Of a DNA stretch of 33,512 nucleotides, positions 14,537 to 22,939 are shown in pieces. The notes beneath the pieces are model-generated. The model was not told where the DNA came from. It saw nothing but the letters and a program-made list of their open reading frames with translations, and searched no databases. Within the stretch, counting starts at the first letter, position 1, and every line of letters begins with the position of its first letter. The translations under genes and the position numbers were made by a program. Source of the DNA: Oscillospiraceae bacterium (GTDB taxonomy: Bacteria; Bacillota; Clostridia; Oscillospirales; CAG-272); contig SVQK01000017.1 of NCBI GenBank assembly GCA_015065385.1, forward strand, positions 1 through 33,512, in the 5' to 3' direction.

Positions 14537-15958
14537 TCAGTTCCAATGCGCTCTGAAGCCGCAGTTCCATTCTCTGCCGCCCCACGCGTCCTTGACCGTG
14601 ACGAAGAGGTAGTTTTCGCCGCCCTTCAGAGCGGAGAGGACCAGATCCTTGTCGAGCGCGGCGTTGATGCCGTACTGCCAGTCCTGCGTGACCGTCTCGC
14701 CGTCGTCGGTGTAGATCTCCACGCCGTTCAGGAAGACGTGAACAGCGTTGTCATAGTCGCCGAAGAGGTTGAATTCGTCGCAGCCCTTGACCTCGTCGAG
14801 GTTGTCCACGTTGAAGGTCTTGTAGAGGAACAGGCCGTGGTTCGGGCCTTCCCAGCCGGTCGCGCCGGAGCTCATGGGAGCCTTGCCGCTCGGCCAGGAG
14901 GAGGCGGTCGCGGTGTCGCTCATGTAGTCCGGGTGAGCCGCGATGTAGTCCGCCATCTCGTCGGGCTCGAAGTGACCGCCGGCAGCTCCGCCCTCGGGGT
15001 TGCCCTCGCCGTCGATGTAGGGAGCGTTGAATACGGTGTACTGCCAGTCCGCGCCCTGCGGGATCATCTCGAGGTCACGCTTGGTGGAGCCGAGCTCGTA
15101 GGCCATGTACGCGTCGAATTCACGTCCGCCCCACGCGTCCTTGATGGAGACGGCGATGTAGTTCTCGCCCTCGTGGAGGAATTCTCTCAGGGTCTTGTCG
15201 CCCTGATTGCACTTGATGAGGTCGTATCCGCCGTTCCAGTCCTGCGTCGTGCAGTTGCCGTCGAGGATGAAGTAGGGCTCGCCGTTGATGTAGCAGTACA
15301 CGGTGTTGTCGTAGAACATGTACAGCTCGTAGAGGGAGCTCTCGGAGACGTCCTTCACGTTGAAGGTCTTATAGAACATGATGCCGTGGTTGTTGGCCGG
15401 GTCGGACGTCCAGGGGGTGTCCGCGGCGATGGAGGCGTTGATGCAGTCTCCGAACGGAGCGTCCGCTTCCTCCCACGCAGCCATCAGGGCCGTGTCCTTG
15501 TACCACTCGGGGTTCTGCTCGATGAACGCGGCCATCTCGTCGTTCTCATAGTGACCGCCGGCCGCCCATCCGGAGAATTCCCCGTTGCCGTCGATGTACT
15601 GGCATTCGAAGGAGCGCCAGTGCCAGGACTCCATCTGATCGAACACCGTGCCTTCTTCGGGCTCGGACACCACGACCTCGGCCGCGGCTTCCTTGACCTC
15701 TTCCACGGCGGCTTCGGCCGCTTCGCCGACGTTTTCCGCCGCGTTCTCGACCGCTTCGCCGACGTTCTCCGCCACGTTCTCCGCAGCCTCTCCGACGTTC
15801 TCCGCAGCTTCACCCACGGCGTCCGCGGCCTCGGAAACGGCGTTGTTCACGCTGTCAACGGCATCGTTCGCCGCGTCCTGAACCTTCTCGGCCGAGCAGG
15901 ACGCAAGGGAACCAAGCGTCAGCGCGAGAACGAGAAGCAATCCGATCTGTTTTTTCAT
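14537..15958 (-). CDS. Lipoprotein with Ala/Glu-rich helix and duplicated C-terminal domain
   Basis: This 473-residue protein has a lipoprotein signal with lipobox LASC (Cys21), so it should be anchored to the outer face of the membrane. Residues about 24-100 are an Ala/Glu/Val repeat (ENVGEAAENVAENVGEA type) that should be a long amphipathic helix. Two homologous domains follow, about 104-295 and 303-473. Both contain YIDG.GE near the start, then AAGGH with a two-residue D-E-M-A match, then a HG.M/LF.YKTFNV motif, then VTQDW or TTQDW, and end in KDAWGGRE. Both look like beta-sandwich (jelly-roll/galactose-binding type) folds; this is inference from the Trp/Gly/Asn-rich pattern. I cannot name the family or ligand. 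It is a single-gene unit with a promoter and a terminator. Confidence 0.85.
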   Translation of the reverse strand: MKKQIGLLLVLALTLGSLASCSAEKVQDAANDAVDSVNNAVSEAADAVGEAAENVGEAAENVAENVGEAVENAAENVGEAAEAAVEEVKEAAAEVVVSEPEEGTVFDQMESWHWRSFECQYIDGNGEFSGWAAGGHYENDEMAAFIEQNPEWYKDTALMAAWEEADAPFGDCINASIAADTPWTSDPANNHGIMFYKTFNVKDVSESSLYELYMFYDNTVYCYINGEPYFILDGNCTTQDWNGGYDLIKCNQGDKTLREFLHEGENYIAVSIKDAWGGREFDAYMAYELGSTKRDLEMIPQGADWQYTVFNAPYIDGEGNPEGGAAGGHFEPDEMADYIAAHPDYMSDTATASSWPSGKAPMSSGATGWEGPNHGLFLYKTFNVDNLDEVKGCDEFNLFGDYDNAVHVFLNGVEIYTDDGETVTQDWQYGINAALDKDLVLSALKGGENYLFVTVKDAWGGREWNCGFRAHWN

Positions 15959-15994
15959 TTGAATCGCATCCTTTCTATTTTGGCTTGCAGGACA

Positions 15995-16023
15995 AGTATA
16001 GCGCGATTCCCTCCGCTCGTCAA
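15995..16023 (-). promoter_or_regulatory. Promoter of the lipoprotein gene
   Basis: On the minus strand -35 TTGACG (16018-16023), a 17-base spacer and -10 TATACT (15995-16000). An AAAGGA site lies before the ATG at 15958. Confidence 0.85.
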
Positions 16024-16116
16024 GGGGGCGGATAAATTGTTTACATTTTTAATGATATTTCCCCCGCGCCACAGGCTCGCGCCGTCGGATACGGTCGAAA
16101 AAAGTCCGGAGGATTC

Positions 16117-16164
16117 CAAATAATTTGAGAATAAATTTATATAAAACTCTTGACAAATTATTTT
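16117..16164. promoter_or_regulatory. Candidate operator dyads at the RHH-clpB promoter
   Basis: CAAAT-A-ATTTG (16117-16127) is a perfect dyad. CAAAT-T-ATTTT (16154-16164) is the same dyad with one mismatch and overlaps the -35 box and spacer. The centres are 37 bases apart. The sequence is AT-rich, so chance cannot be excluded. Confidence 0.35.
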
Positions 16165-16177
16165 TCTGTGGTATAAT
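16150..16177 (+). promoter_or_regulatory. Promoter of the RHH-clpB operon
   Basis: A perfect -35 TTGACA (16150-16155), a 16-base spacer and a perfect -10 TATAAT (16172-16177). I see no CIRCE element here. Confidence 0.9.
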
Positions 16178-16219
16178 ATCCGTGCAAAGAAAATGAAAAC
16201 CGGAAAGGAGGCGCGGCGC

Positions 16220-16810
16220 ATGGGGAAATCCCTCTACAGCCTTATTTTATCGGACGAGGTCGTCTCCCGGGTGGACCGGCTGGCCTCGCGTCAGGGACTG
16301 AACCGCTCCCAGCTGGTCAACCGGATCCTCGCGGAATACTGCTCCCTCGTCACGCCGGAGAAGCGGATCGAATCGGTGCTCGACGCCGTGAACCGCCTCA
16401 TGGACGGGGACGGAGAGCTCGCGCCGTTTTTCACGCCGAATCAGACCGCGATGTTTCTCAAAACCTCGCTGGAGTACCGCTACCGCCCGACCGTCCGCTA
16501 CGATCTGAGACTCCTGCTCGAGCCGCGGAACGGGACCATCGGCGAGCTGAGCGTGACCTTCCGCACGACGAGCGAAGAGCTTCTCGCGCTGGCCGACCGC
16601 TATTTCCGGCTCCGGATCGAGGCGGAGACGCTGGCCTCGCCGGACAATCCCCCCGCCTTCACCCTGTCCCCGGGCAAGCTCACCCGGACGATCCCCGCTC
16701 CCCCCGACGGAACGGAGCCCGAGGAGTTCGCCGCGCGGATCTCGGAGTACGTCCGCAGGTTCGATAAGGACATGAAGGCTTTTATACACGATCAGAATCA
16801 TAAGGAGTGA
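16220..16810 (+). CDS. Ribbon-helix-helix (CopG-like) protein upstream of clpB
   Basis: I start at ATG 16220 because AAAGGAGG at 16204-16211 is ideally spaced; an earlier ATG at 16193 lacks a site. The product is 196 residues. Residues 1-45 ([20 protein letters not shown], then [15 protein letters not shown]) fit the ribbon-helix-helix DNA-binding fold: a beta strand, helix A, a turn containing NRSQL, and helix B. Residues about 50-190 are an uncharacterised domain with an [16 protein letters not shown] strand and a Pro-rich section. The stop codon lies 5 bases before the clpB start and within its ribosome-site region, so the two are translationally coupled. It could be an autoregulator of the clpB operon (inference). 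Confidence 0.82.
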   Translation: MGKSLYSLILSDEVVSRVDRLASRQGLNRSQLVNRILAEYCSLVTPEKRIESVLDAVNRLMDGDGELAPFFTPNQTAMFLKTSLEYRYRPTVRYDLRLLLEPRNGTIGELSVTFRTTSEELLALADRYFRLRIEAETLASPDNPPAFTLSPGKLTRTIPAPPDGTEPEEFAARISEYVRRFDKDMKAFIHDQNHKE

Positions 16811-16815
16811 TAGAT

Positions 16816-19416
16816 ATGCTGAACGCTGAGAAACTGACGAAAAAATCCCTTGACGCTTTGAAGAACGCCCAGAGCATCGCCCTCGAGCGCAATCACATGC
16901 AGATCGCGCCGGAGCATCTGACTTACGCGCTGGTCTCTCAGGAGGGCGGGCTCATCGGCTCGATCTTCGGAAAGATGGGCTGCGACACGACGGCCTTCCT
17001 CGCGGAGCTCGACCGGATCCTCTCCCGCATCCCCGGCGTGACCGGAAGCGGACGGGAGCCCGACAAGATCTACGTCTCGCAGGAGTGCGACCGCTGCCTC
17101 GACCTCGCGGAGAAGATCGCCGCGCAGATGAAGGACGAATACGTCTCCGTGGAGCATTTGATGCTCGCCGTGTTCGACAAGCCCACCGACCGCTTGAAAG
17201 AGCTCTTCCGGATGTTCGGCCTGACGAAGGACGCTTTCATGCAGGCGCTGGCCGGGGTGCGCAATTCCCGCGTGACCTCCGACGATCCGGAGCAGACCTA
17301 CGAGGCCCTGAAAAAATACGGCACGGATCTGGTCGAGCGCGCGCGGAACCAGCAGATGGACCCCGTGATCGGGCGCGATACGGAGATCCGCTCCGTCATC
17401 CGCATTCTCTCGCGCAAGACCAAGAACAACCCCGTGCTGATCGGCGAGCCGGGCGTCGGCAAGACCGCCATCGCGGAAGGGCTGGCCCAGCGGATCATGC
17501 GCGGCGACGTCCCGGAAGGGCTCAAGGACAAGACCGTCTTCGCTCTGGACATGGGCTCCCTCGTCGCCGGCGCGAAGTACAGGGGCGAATTCGAAGAACG
17601 GCTCAAGGCGGTGCTGAACGAGATCCGCCAGTCCGACGGGCGCATCCTGCTCTTCATCGACGAGCTGCACACCATCGTCGGCGCGGGCAAGACAGAGGGC
17701 TCGATGGACGCCGGGAACCTCTTAAAACCCATGCTGGCCCGGGGCGAGCTGCACTGCATCGGCGCGACGACCCTCGACGAGTACCGGAAGTATATCGAAT
17801 CCGACGCCGCGCTCGAACGCCGGTTCCAGCCCGTGCTGGTGGACGAACCCACGGTGGAGGACACGGTGTCCATCCTCCGCGGACTCAAGGAGAGATACGA
17901 GATCTTCCACGGCGTCACCATCCACGACCGGGCCCTCATCGCCGCCGCCACCCTGTCCCACCGGTACATCACCGACCGGTTCCTGCCCGATAAGGCCATC
18001 GACCTCGTGGACGAAGCCTGCGCCTCCCTCCGCACCGAGATGGACTCCATGCCCGCCGAGATGGACGACCTCCGCCGCCGCATCATGCAGCTGGAAATCG
18101 AGGAGGTCGCCCTGAAAAAGGAAACCGACACGCTCTCGAAGGACCGGCTCGAAAAGCTGACCGCGGAGCTGGCCGAGGAGCGCGACCGGTTCAACGAGAT
18201 GAAATCCCGCTGGGAGCTCGAAAAGAACGCCGCGGAGCAGGTAAAGACCTTGAAGGCCGAGATCGAATCCGCGACGGCCGAGATGGAGGCGGCCCAGAGG
18301 AACTACGAGTACGAAAAGGCCTCCAAGCTGCGCTACTCCACGCTGCCCGAACTCCAGAAGAAGCTCGAGGAATATCAGAAGGCCGCGGAGAACAAGGACC
18401 GCGATCCCATGGTCCGCGACACCGTGACCGAGGAGGAGATCGCCGAGATCGTGGCGCGCTGGACCGGCATCCCCGTCGCAAAGCTCATGGAGGGCGAGCG
18501 CGAGAAGATCCTCGGGCTGGACAAGATCCTGCATAAGCGGGTGATCGGTCAGGATGAAGCGGTTTCCGCCGTGTGCGACGCGATCGTGCGTTCCCGCGCG
18601 GGCATCGCCGACCCGAACCGCCCGATCGGCTCCTTCATCTTCCTCGGCCCCACCGGCGTCGGCAAGACGGAGCTGGCAAAGGCTCTGGCGGAATCCCTGT
18701 TCGACGACGAGCACAACATGGTCCGGATCGATATGTCGGAGTACATGGAGAAATTCTCCGTCTCCCGCCTGATCGGAGCGCCTCCCGGATACGTCGGATA
18801 CGACGAGGGCGGCCAGCTCACCGAGGCGGTCCGGAGAAAGCCCTATTCCGTCGTCCTCTTCGACGAGATCGAAAAGGCGCACCCGGACGTCTTCAACATC
18901 TTATTGCAGGTGCTGGACGACGGGCGGATCACGGACTCGCAGGGGCGCACGGTGGACTTCAAGAACACCATCATCATCATGACGTCCAACCTCGGCTCCT
19001 CGACCCTGCTCGAAGGCATCGACCGCAGGGGAGAGATCACGATGGACGCGAAGGAAGAGGTCACAGCGCTCCTGAGAAGGACCTTCCGCCCCGAATTTCT
19101 GAACCGGATCGACGAGACCGTGTTCTTCAAGCCTCTGACGAAGGAGAACGTCCGCGATATCGTGGATCTGTTGACCGCGTCCCTCGCAAAGCGGCTGGAG
19201 GATCAGAACCTGCACCTCGTCCTCACCGACGCGGCGAAGGATCTCGTGATCGAGCAGAGCTACGACCCCGTCTACGGCGCGCGTCCGATGAAGCGGTACC
19301 TGCAGGCGAAGGTCGAAACCCTGATCGCCCGCACGATCCTCGGCGGCAGTTTGAACGAGGGCGACACCGTCACCGTGGACGCGGACGGCGGTGTCCTGAC
19401 GTGCCGGGCAGCGTGA
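16816..19416 (+). CDS. clpB: ClpB disaggregase chaperone
   Basis: ClpB rescues aggregated proteins with DnaK, threading them through an ATP-driven hexamer. I choose ATG 16816 rather than GTG 16807 because AAGGAG (16802-16807) is then correctly spaced and the product starts [15 protein letters not shown] like other ClpB; this gives 866 residues. Residues 1-145 are the Clp N-domain. AAA1 has Walker A GEPGVGKT at 210-217, pore loop [12 protein letters not shown], Walker [11 protein letters not shown] near 280 and arginine finger ALERRFQPV. Residues about 405-520 are the coiled-coil M-domain, which separates ClpB from ClpC. AAA2 has GPTGVGKT at 611-618, pore loop [13 protein letters not shown], Walker [12 protein letters not shown] and sensor 2 GARPMKR. 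It is the second gene of an operon with an RHH protein and ends at a terminator. Confidence 0.97.
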   Translation: MLNAEKLTKKSLDALKNAQSIALERNHMQIAPEHLTYALVSQEGGLIGSIFGKMGCDTTAFLAELDRILSRIPGVTGSGREPDKIYVSQECDRCLDLAEKIAAQMKDEYVSVEHLMLAVFDKPTDRLKELFRMFGLTKDAFMQALAGVRNSRVTSDDPEQTYEALKKYGTDLVERARNQQMDPVIGRDTEIRSVIRILSRKTKNNPVLIGEPGVGKTAIAEGLAQRIMRGDVPEGLKDKTVFALDMGSLVAGAKYRGEFEERLKAVLNEIRQSDGRILLFIDELHTIVGAGKTEGSMDAGNLLKPMLARGELHCIGATTLDEYRKYIESDAALERRFQPVLVDEPTVEDTVSILRGLKERYEIFHGVTIHDRALIAAATLSHRYITDRFLPDKAIDLVDEACASLRTEMDSMPAEMDDLRRRIMQLEIEEVALKKETDTLSKDRLEKLTAELAEERDRFNEMKSRWELEKNAAEQVKTLKAEIESATAEMEAAQRNYEYEKASKLRYSTLPELQKKLEEYQKAAENKDRDPMVRDTVTEEEIAEIVARWTGIPVAKLMEGEREKILGLDKILHKRVIGQDEAVSAVCDAIVRSRAGIADPNRPIGSFIFLGPTGVGKTELAKALAESLFDDEHNMVRIDMSEYMEKFSVSRLIGAPPGYVGYDEGGQLTEAVRRKPYSVVLFDEIEKAHPDVFNILLQVLDDGRITDSQGRTVDFKNTIIIMTSNLGSSTLLEGIDRRGEITMDAKEEVTALLRRTFRPEFLNRIDETVFFKPLTKENVRDIVDLLTASLAKRLEDQNLHLVLTDAAKDLVIEQSYDPVYGARPMKRYLQAKVETLIARTILGGSLNEGDTVTVDADGGVLTCRAA

Positions 19417-19432
19417 TCATGATTGAAACGAC

Positions 19433-19466
19433 AAAGCCGGAAGACAGAGGTCCTCCGGCTTTTTTC
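19433..19466 (+). terminator. Terminator of the RHH-clpB operon
   Basis: AAAGCCGGA (19433-19441) pairs with TCCGGCTTT (19454-19462) and is followed by a run of T. It lies 17 bases after the clpB stop, between clpB and the convergent LysR gene. Confidence 0.9.
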
Positions 19467-19515
19467 GCAGCGTGAGGCTGCTCCCGGGTATCGCCGTACT
19501 CTCCGCGATCCCGCG

Positions 19516-20418
19516 TCACACATACAGCCTTGCCGTGGCGCGGTAGAGCTGCATCAGCTCCTCGAGCATTTCCCGGTGGGAGAAGTCGTTGTGGTAGAGG
19601 ATGTTGATCTCCCGGATCATCGAGAGGTTTTCGATGGGCAGGACGGTGATCTTGCCCTTTTTCAGCTCGTCGATGCAGGCGGACTTGGCGAGGATCGAGA
19701 TCCCCATGTCCTTCCGCACGAGATCCTTGATCGTGGCGATGTTGTCCACCTCTAAAATCACCTGAAAATCCTCGAGCGTCATGTTCATCTGCTCGATGTG
19801 GGAGACGAAGAGGTTCCGCGTGCCGGAGTTCGGGAGGCGCAGGATCAGGTTCTCCCGCCGGATGTCGGAGAGGGTCACCATGCTCTTCTTCGAGAGAGGG
19901 TGGTTGTTCGAGACGACGCAGACGAGATAGTCCGTGTCCAGCAGCAGGGCGGAGATGCCGGGATCGCGCGGGCGGCCCTCCACGATCGCCAGATCGATGC
20001 GGTAATCGGACAGCATGTCATAAAGATTGTTTATGGTGTCCGTCAGAATGGTTATGCTCCGGCGGTGCCCTTCCTCGCTCGCGTACTTTCCGAGAACCTC
20101 CGTGATGATGTTGCTCTCCGAGGTGTGGGTGATCCCGATGCGCACGCGGGTCATGTCCTTCGCCGCGTCCGAGAGCTCGATGTGCATCTTTTCGTACAGG
20201 GCGCGGACCCGCCTCGCGTATTTCAGCACGATTTCCCCCTCGGGCGTCACAAGGAGCCGGTTTTTTCCGCGCTGGAACAGCTTCGCGCCGAGTTCCTCCT
20301 CCAGCGAGGCGATGTGATGGCTCACTGCGGGCTGGGTCAGGGACAGGGCCTGCGCCGCCTGCGTGAAGTTCTGTTTCTCCGCCACCATGAGCAGCGTTTC
20401 GAGTCTGGGGCTGAACAT
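19516..20418 (-). CDS. LysR family transcriptional regulator
   Basis: This 300-residue protein has the usual LysR length and layout. The winged helix-turn-helix is residues 1-62 (METLLMVAEKQNFTQAAQ-type sequence, SLTQPAVSHHIASLEEELGA, KLFQRGKNRLLVTPEG). The two-lobed effector domain is about 90-295 (VRIGITHTSE near 92, DLAIVEGR, LILRLPNSGTR, DMGISILAK). The effector cannot be read from the sequence. It is divergent from the MATE transporter gene, with 209 bases between the two start codons, so this transporter is the likely target along with its own gene. An ATAAA...TTTAT dyad at 20472-20494 overlaps the -35 box of the MATE promoter and could be its site. GGAGGGAGG lies upstream of the ATG. 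Confidence 0.93.
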   Translation of the reverse strand: MFSPRLETLLMVAEKQNFTQAAQALSLTQPAVSHHIASLEEELGAKLFQRGKNRLLVTPEGEIVLKYARRVRALYEKMHIELSDAAKDMTRVRIGITHTSESNIITEVLGKYASEEGHRRSITILTDTINNLYDMLSDYRIDLAIVEGRPRDPGISALLLDTDYLVCVVSNNHPLSKKSMVTLSDIRRENLILRLPNSGTRNLFVSHIEQMNMTLEDFQVILEVDNIATIKDLVRKDMGISILAKSACIDELKKGKITVLPIENLSMIREINILYHNDFSHREMLEELMQLYRATARLYV

Positions 20419-20484
20419 GAAGCCGCCTCCCTCCTGCGCGCGCGATCCATAACGTTTCGGAATCGCCCGCTATAAAATCATAAT

Positions 20485-20513
20485 TTGACTTTATGCCGAT
20501 CCGGTGCTATAGT
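20485..20513 (+). promoter_or_regulatory. Promoter of the MATE transporter gene
   Basis: -35 TTGACT (20485-20490), a 17-base spacer and -10 TATAGT (20508-20513). The ATAAA/TTTAT dyad at 20472-20494 spans the -35 box. Confidence 0.83.
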
Positions 20514-20627
20514 ATATCACATTACACGGAAAAACGCAAGACGGCTCCCCCGGATTTGTCGAAACTTCCATGGGGCCGTGCGTTCGGTTCCGGGGCTTTG
20601 CGGTTTCGCTCTTCACGGGAGGACAGC

Positions 20628-22049
20628 ATGGACGGATCTTTGAAGCGGGAATCCCTTTTCTCCGAAGCGCCGGTCTGGGAGGCGGTGGCGCGCCTTGCCC
20701 TGCCTACCATCGTCAGTCAGGTCATCCTTGTCCTGTACAATATGGCGGACACCTTCTTCATCGGACGGAACGGCACGGACGCCATGATCACCGCGGCCGC
20801 CGTGTGCATGCCCGCGTTCATGATCCTCTCCGCCATATCGAACCTCTTCGGCATCGGGGCGGTGGGCGTCATCTCCCGGGCGAACGGCGCGGGCAATCCG
20901 GAAAAGGCGCGCGACGCCTCCTCCTTCGCTTTCTGGGGGTGCTTCGCCGCGGCCGCGCTCTACGCCGTCTTCTGCCTCCTGCTCCGGGATCCGTACGTCG
21001 ATCTGCTCGGCGGGAGCTCCCCGGCCGTCCATCCGTACGCGGAGGGCTATCTCTTCTGGACGGTCACGGTCGGCGGGATCTTCACGGCGGAAAACACCCT
21101 GCTCGGCCACCTCATGCGGGCGGAGGGGCGGTCCCTCACGGCCAGCGTCGGGATCGGGCTCGGCGGGGTATTGAACATCCTGCTCGATCCGCTCTTCATG
21201 TTCGTGATCTTCCCGCGGGGCGAAGAGGTGAAGGCCGCCGCGCTGGCGACGCTTCTCTCCAACTTCTGCGCGTTCCTCTATTTCCTCGCCGCCTACGCCG
21301 TCGTGCGGACCCGGGGGGAGACCCGCCTGACCCTGAAACCGCGCGGGGCGTCCGGCGATACGGTTCGGGAAGTCCTCGCCACAGGGGCCCCCGCCTGCCT
21401 CATGACCTTCTGCGAAAACCTGTCCTACGCCGTCCTCGACAACCTGATGGCACACAACGGCGTCCCCGCGCAGGCCGGCATCGGCGTGGCGAAGAAGATC
21501 AACATGCTCGCCCACTGCATCGTCCGCGGCATGTCCCAGGGCGTGCTCCCGCTGATCGGCTACACCTACGCGGCGGGAATGCGGAAGCGGATGCGGTCGG
21601 CGGTGCGGCTGTCGGCGGGCGGATCCATCGTCCTCGCGCTGCTCTGCACGGGCGCGTCCCTCGCGTTCGCCATGCCCCTTGTGCGCGTGTTCAACCAGAA
21701 CGGCGGGGAGTCCATCGTTTACGGCGCGGCGTTTCTGCGGATCCTCTGCCTCGGCGGCCCGTTCTCTGCGTGGGCTTACGCCTGCATCTCCATCTTTCAA
21801 GGCGTCGGGCGGAGCAGGGCCTCCCTCGCGCTGGCGCTCATGCGGAAAGGCGCGCTCGATATCCCGATGATGTTCCTTCTGCGCCTCGTCTCGCCGGAAT
21901 TCGGGATCGTCGCCGCAACGCCGCTTGCAGATCTTCTGGTCTGCGCCGCCGCCGCGCTCATCTACAACCGTTTCGTCAAGCGGCACGGGAAGGACAAGGA
22001 GATCCGGAAGAAAGCCGCGGTTTCCTTTGCAATGGTTCGGAAGGTATAG
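20628..22049 (+). CDS. MATE family efflux transporter
   Basis: I start at ATG 20628, which has GGGAGG just upstream. The longer frame from 20493 would begin inside the promoter region. The 473-residue product is a typical 12-helix MATE protein of the DinF/NorM-like superfamily, which exports cationic compounds in exchange for Na+ or H+. Markers are the opening LALPTIVSQVILVLYNMADTF with FIGR, the AVGVISRANGAGNPEKAR loop, LIGYTYAAGMRKRMR at the start of the second half, and IFQGVGRSRASL near the end. The cargo is unknown. It is divergent from a LysR regulator that probably controls it, and a bidirectional terminator separates it from rplS. Confidence 0.92.
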   Translation: MDGSLKRESLFSEAPVWEAVARLALPTIVSQVILVLYNMADTFFIGRNGTDAMITAAAVCMPAFMILSAISNLFGIGAVGVISRANGAGNPEKARDASSFAFWGCFAAAALYAVFCLLLRDPYVDLLGGSSPAVHPYAEGYLFWTVTVGGIFTAENTLLGHLMRAEGRSLTASVGIGLGGVLNILLDPLFMFVIFPRGEEVKAAALATLLSNFCAFLYFLAAYAVVRTRGETRLTLKPRGASGDTVREVLATGAPACLMTFCENLSYAVLDNLMAHNGVPAQAGIGVAKKINMLAHCIVRGMSQGVLPLIGYTYAAGMRKRMRSAVRLSAGGSIVLALLCTGASLAFAMPLVRVFNQNGGESIVYGAAFLRILCLGGPFSAWAYACISIFQGVGRSRASLALALMRKGALDIPMMFLLRLVSPEFGIVAATPLADLLVCAAAALIYNRFVKRHGKDKEIRKKAAVSFAMVRKV

Positions 22050-22062
22050 TATCAGGCCAGCG

Positions 22063-22112
22063 AAAAAGACCGCCCGGCGATCGTCTGGGATCGTGCGGAT
22101 ACGGTCTTTTTT
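22063..22112. terminator. Bidirectional terminator between the MATE gene and rplS
   Basis: AAAAAGACCG (22063-22072) pairs with CGGTCTTTTT (22102-22111). The A-run on one side and the T-run on the other allow it to end transcripts from both convergent genes. Confidence 0.87.
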
Positions 22113-22124
22113 GCGTGTTTTCGG

Positions 22125-22466
22125 TCAGATGAGTTCCTTGACCTTCGAGCTCTTGCCGACTCTGTCTCTCAGGTAGTAGAGCTTCGCGCGGCGGACTTTA
22201 CCGCGGCGGAGAACGTCAACCTTGACGACATGGGGGGAGTGCAGCGGGAACGTTTTTTCCACGCCGACGCCGTAAGCCATGCGGCGGACGGTGAAGGTCT
22301 CGGAGATGCCGCCGCCGTGCTTGCCGATGACGGTTCCCTCGTACATCTGGATTCTTTCGCGGGTGCCTTCTTTGATCAGGTTGTGGACGCGGATGGTGTC
22401 ACCCACGTTGAAGGACGGCACGGTCTCCTTCAGCTGCTCACTCTTAAAAGCGTCGAAATTGTTCAT
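22125..22466 (-). CDS. rplS: Ribosomal protein L19
   Basis: L19 is a protein of the 50S subunit near the 30S interface. The true start is ATG 22466, preceded by AAAGGAG; the frame extends 45 codons further upstream only because no stop is present. The 113-residue product has the family signature [54 protein letters not shown] and the Arg/Lys-rich end [16 protein letters not shown]. It stands alone here; the frequent partners trmD, rimM and rpsP are not in the window. It has a promoter (22573-22601) and a leader of about 100 bases. Confidence 0.98.
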   Translation of the reverse strand: MNNFDAFKSEQLKETVPSFNVGDTIRVHNLIKEGTRERIQMYEGTVIGKHGGGISETFTVRRMAYGVGVEKTFPLHSPHVVKVDVLRRGKVRRAKLYYLRDRVGKSSKVKELI

Positions 22467-22572
22467 GGCAATCGACTCCTTTCCGTAATGGAAGCATTCG
22501 TGCGGAGCATCGCAGAGGACTGCTTCGGCTCTGTCGCCCGGATCGCGTTCCGGACAGGCACAGGCAGAAATG

Positions 22573-22601
22573 ATTATATCACACGCGGGACAAAAAGGCA
22601 A
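22573..22601 (-). promoter_or_regulatory. Promoter of rplS
   Basis: On the minus strand -35 TTGCCT (22596-22601), a 17-base spacer and a perfect -10 TATAAT (22573-22578). It leaves a leader of about 100 bases before ATG 22466, long enough for an L19 control element, though I recognise none. Confidence 0.82.
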
Positions 22602-22805
22602 GAGGACGGAGCAAAATCAACCTTCTCAAACCTGCACGAATTTTCCTCCCGGCCCGGCGCCGTTCCCGGGGATTGTGCCGAAAAAAACGCGGGTACTTTA
22701 TTTTGATACAGAAAAGTTGCAATTTATTTACATTGAAATATTTGGTAAATTTTATATGAATATTGTAAATTCGATCGAAATTCTCTTGACAACGTGATTT
22801 TTCTC
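22602..22805. other. AT-rich, gene-free stretch upstream of the rpoB promoter
   Basis: No gene is visible. Bases about 22690-22800 are markedly AT-rich, which could act as an UP element. The string ttctcttgac occurs twice (22781-22790 and 22801-22810), the second copy providing the -35 box of the promoter and the first a TTGACA with no -10 at the right distance. Confidence 0.55.
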
Positions 22806-22834
22806 TTGACTTCCGTGGATTTCTATGATAAAAT
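22806..22834 (+). promoter_or_regulatory. Promoter of the rpoB-rpoC operon
   Basis: -35 TTGACT (22806-22811), a 17-base spacer and -10 TAAAAT (22829-22834), 105 bases before the rpoB start. Confidence 0.82.
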
Positions 22835-22939
22835 CGTAAACTGTGAAAAAAGCGCGCATCGGCAGGGATGGCCTTTTCTTTTCCTCTATTATATATCCTC
22901 CCGATGCTTTTCCATTTCTTCAAGGAGGTTGATCGCTCG

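Noticed and set aside
20493-20627. A 45-codon N-terminal extension of the MATE protein
   Set aside because: It would start inside the promoter spacer, and the first MATE helix begins after ATG 20628, which has a good ribosome site.
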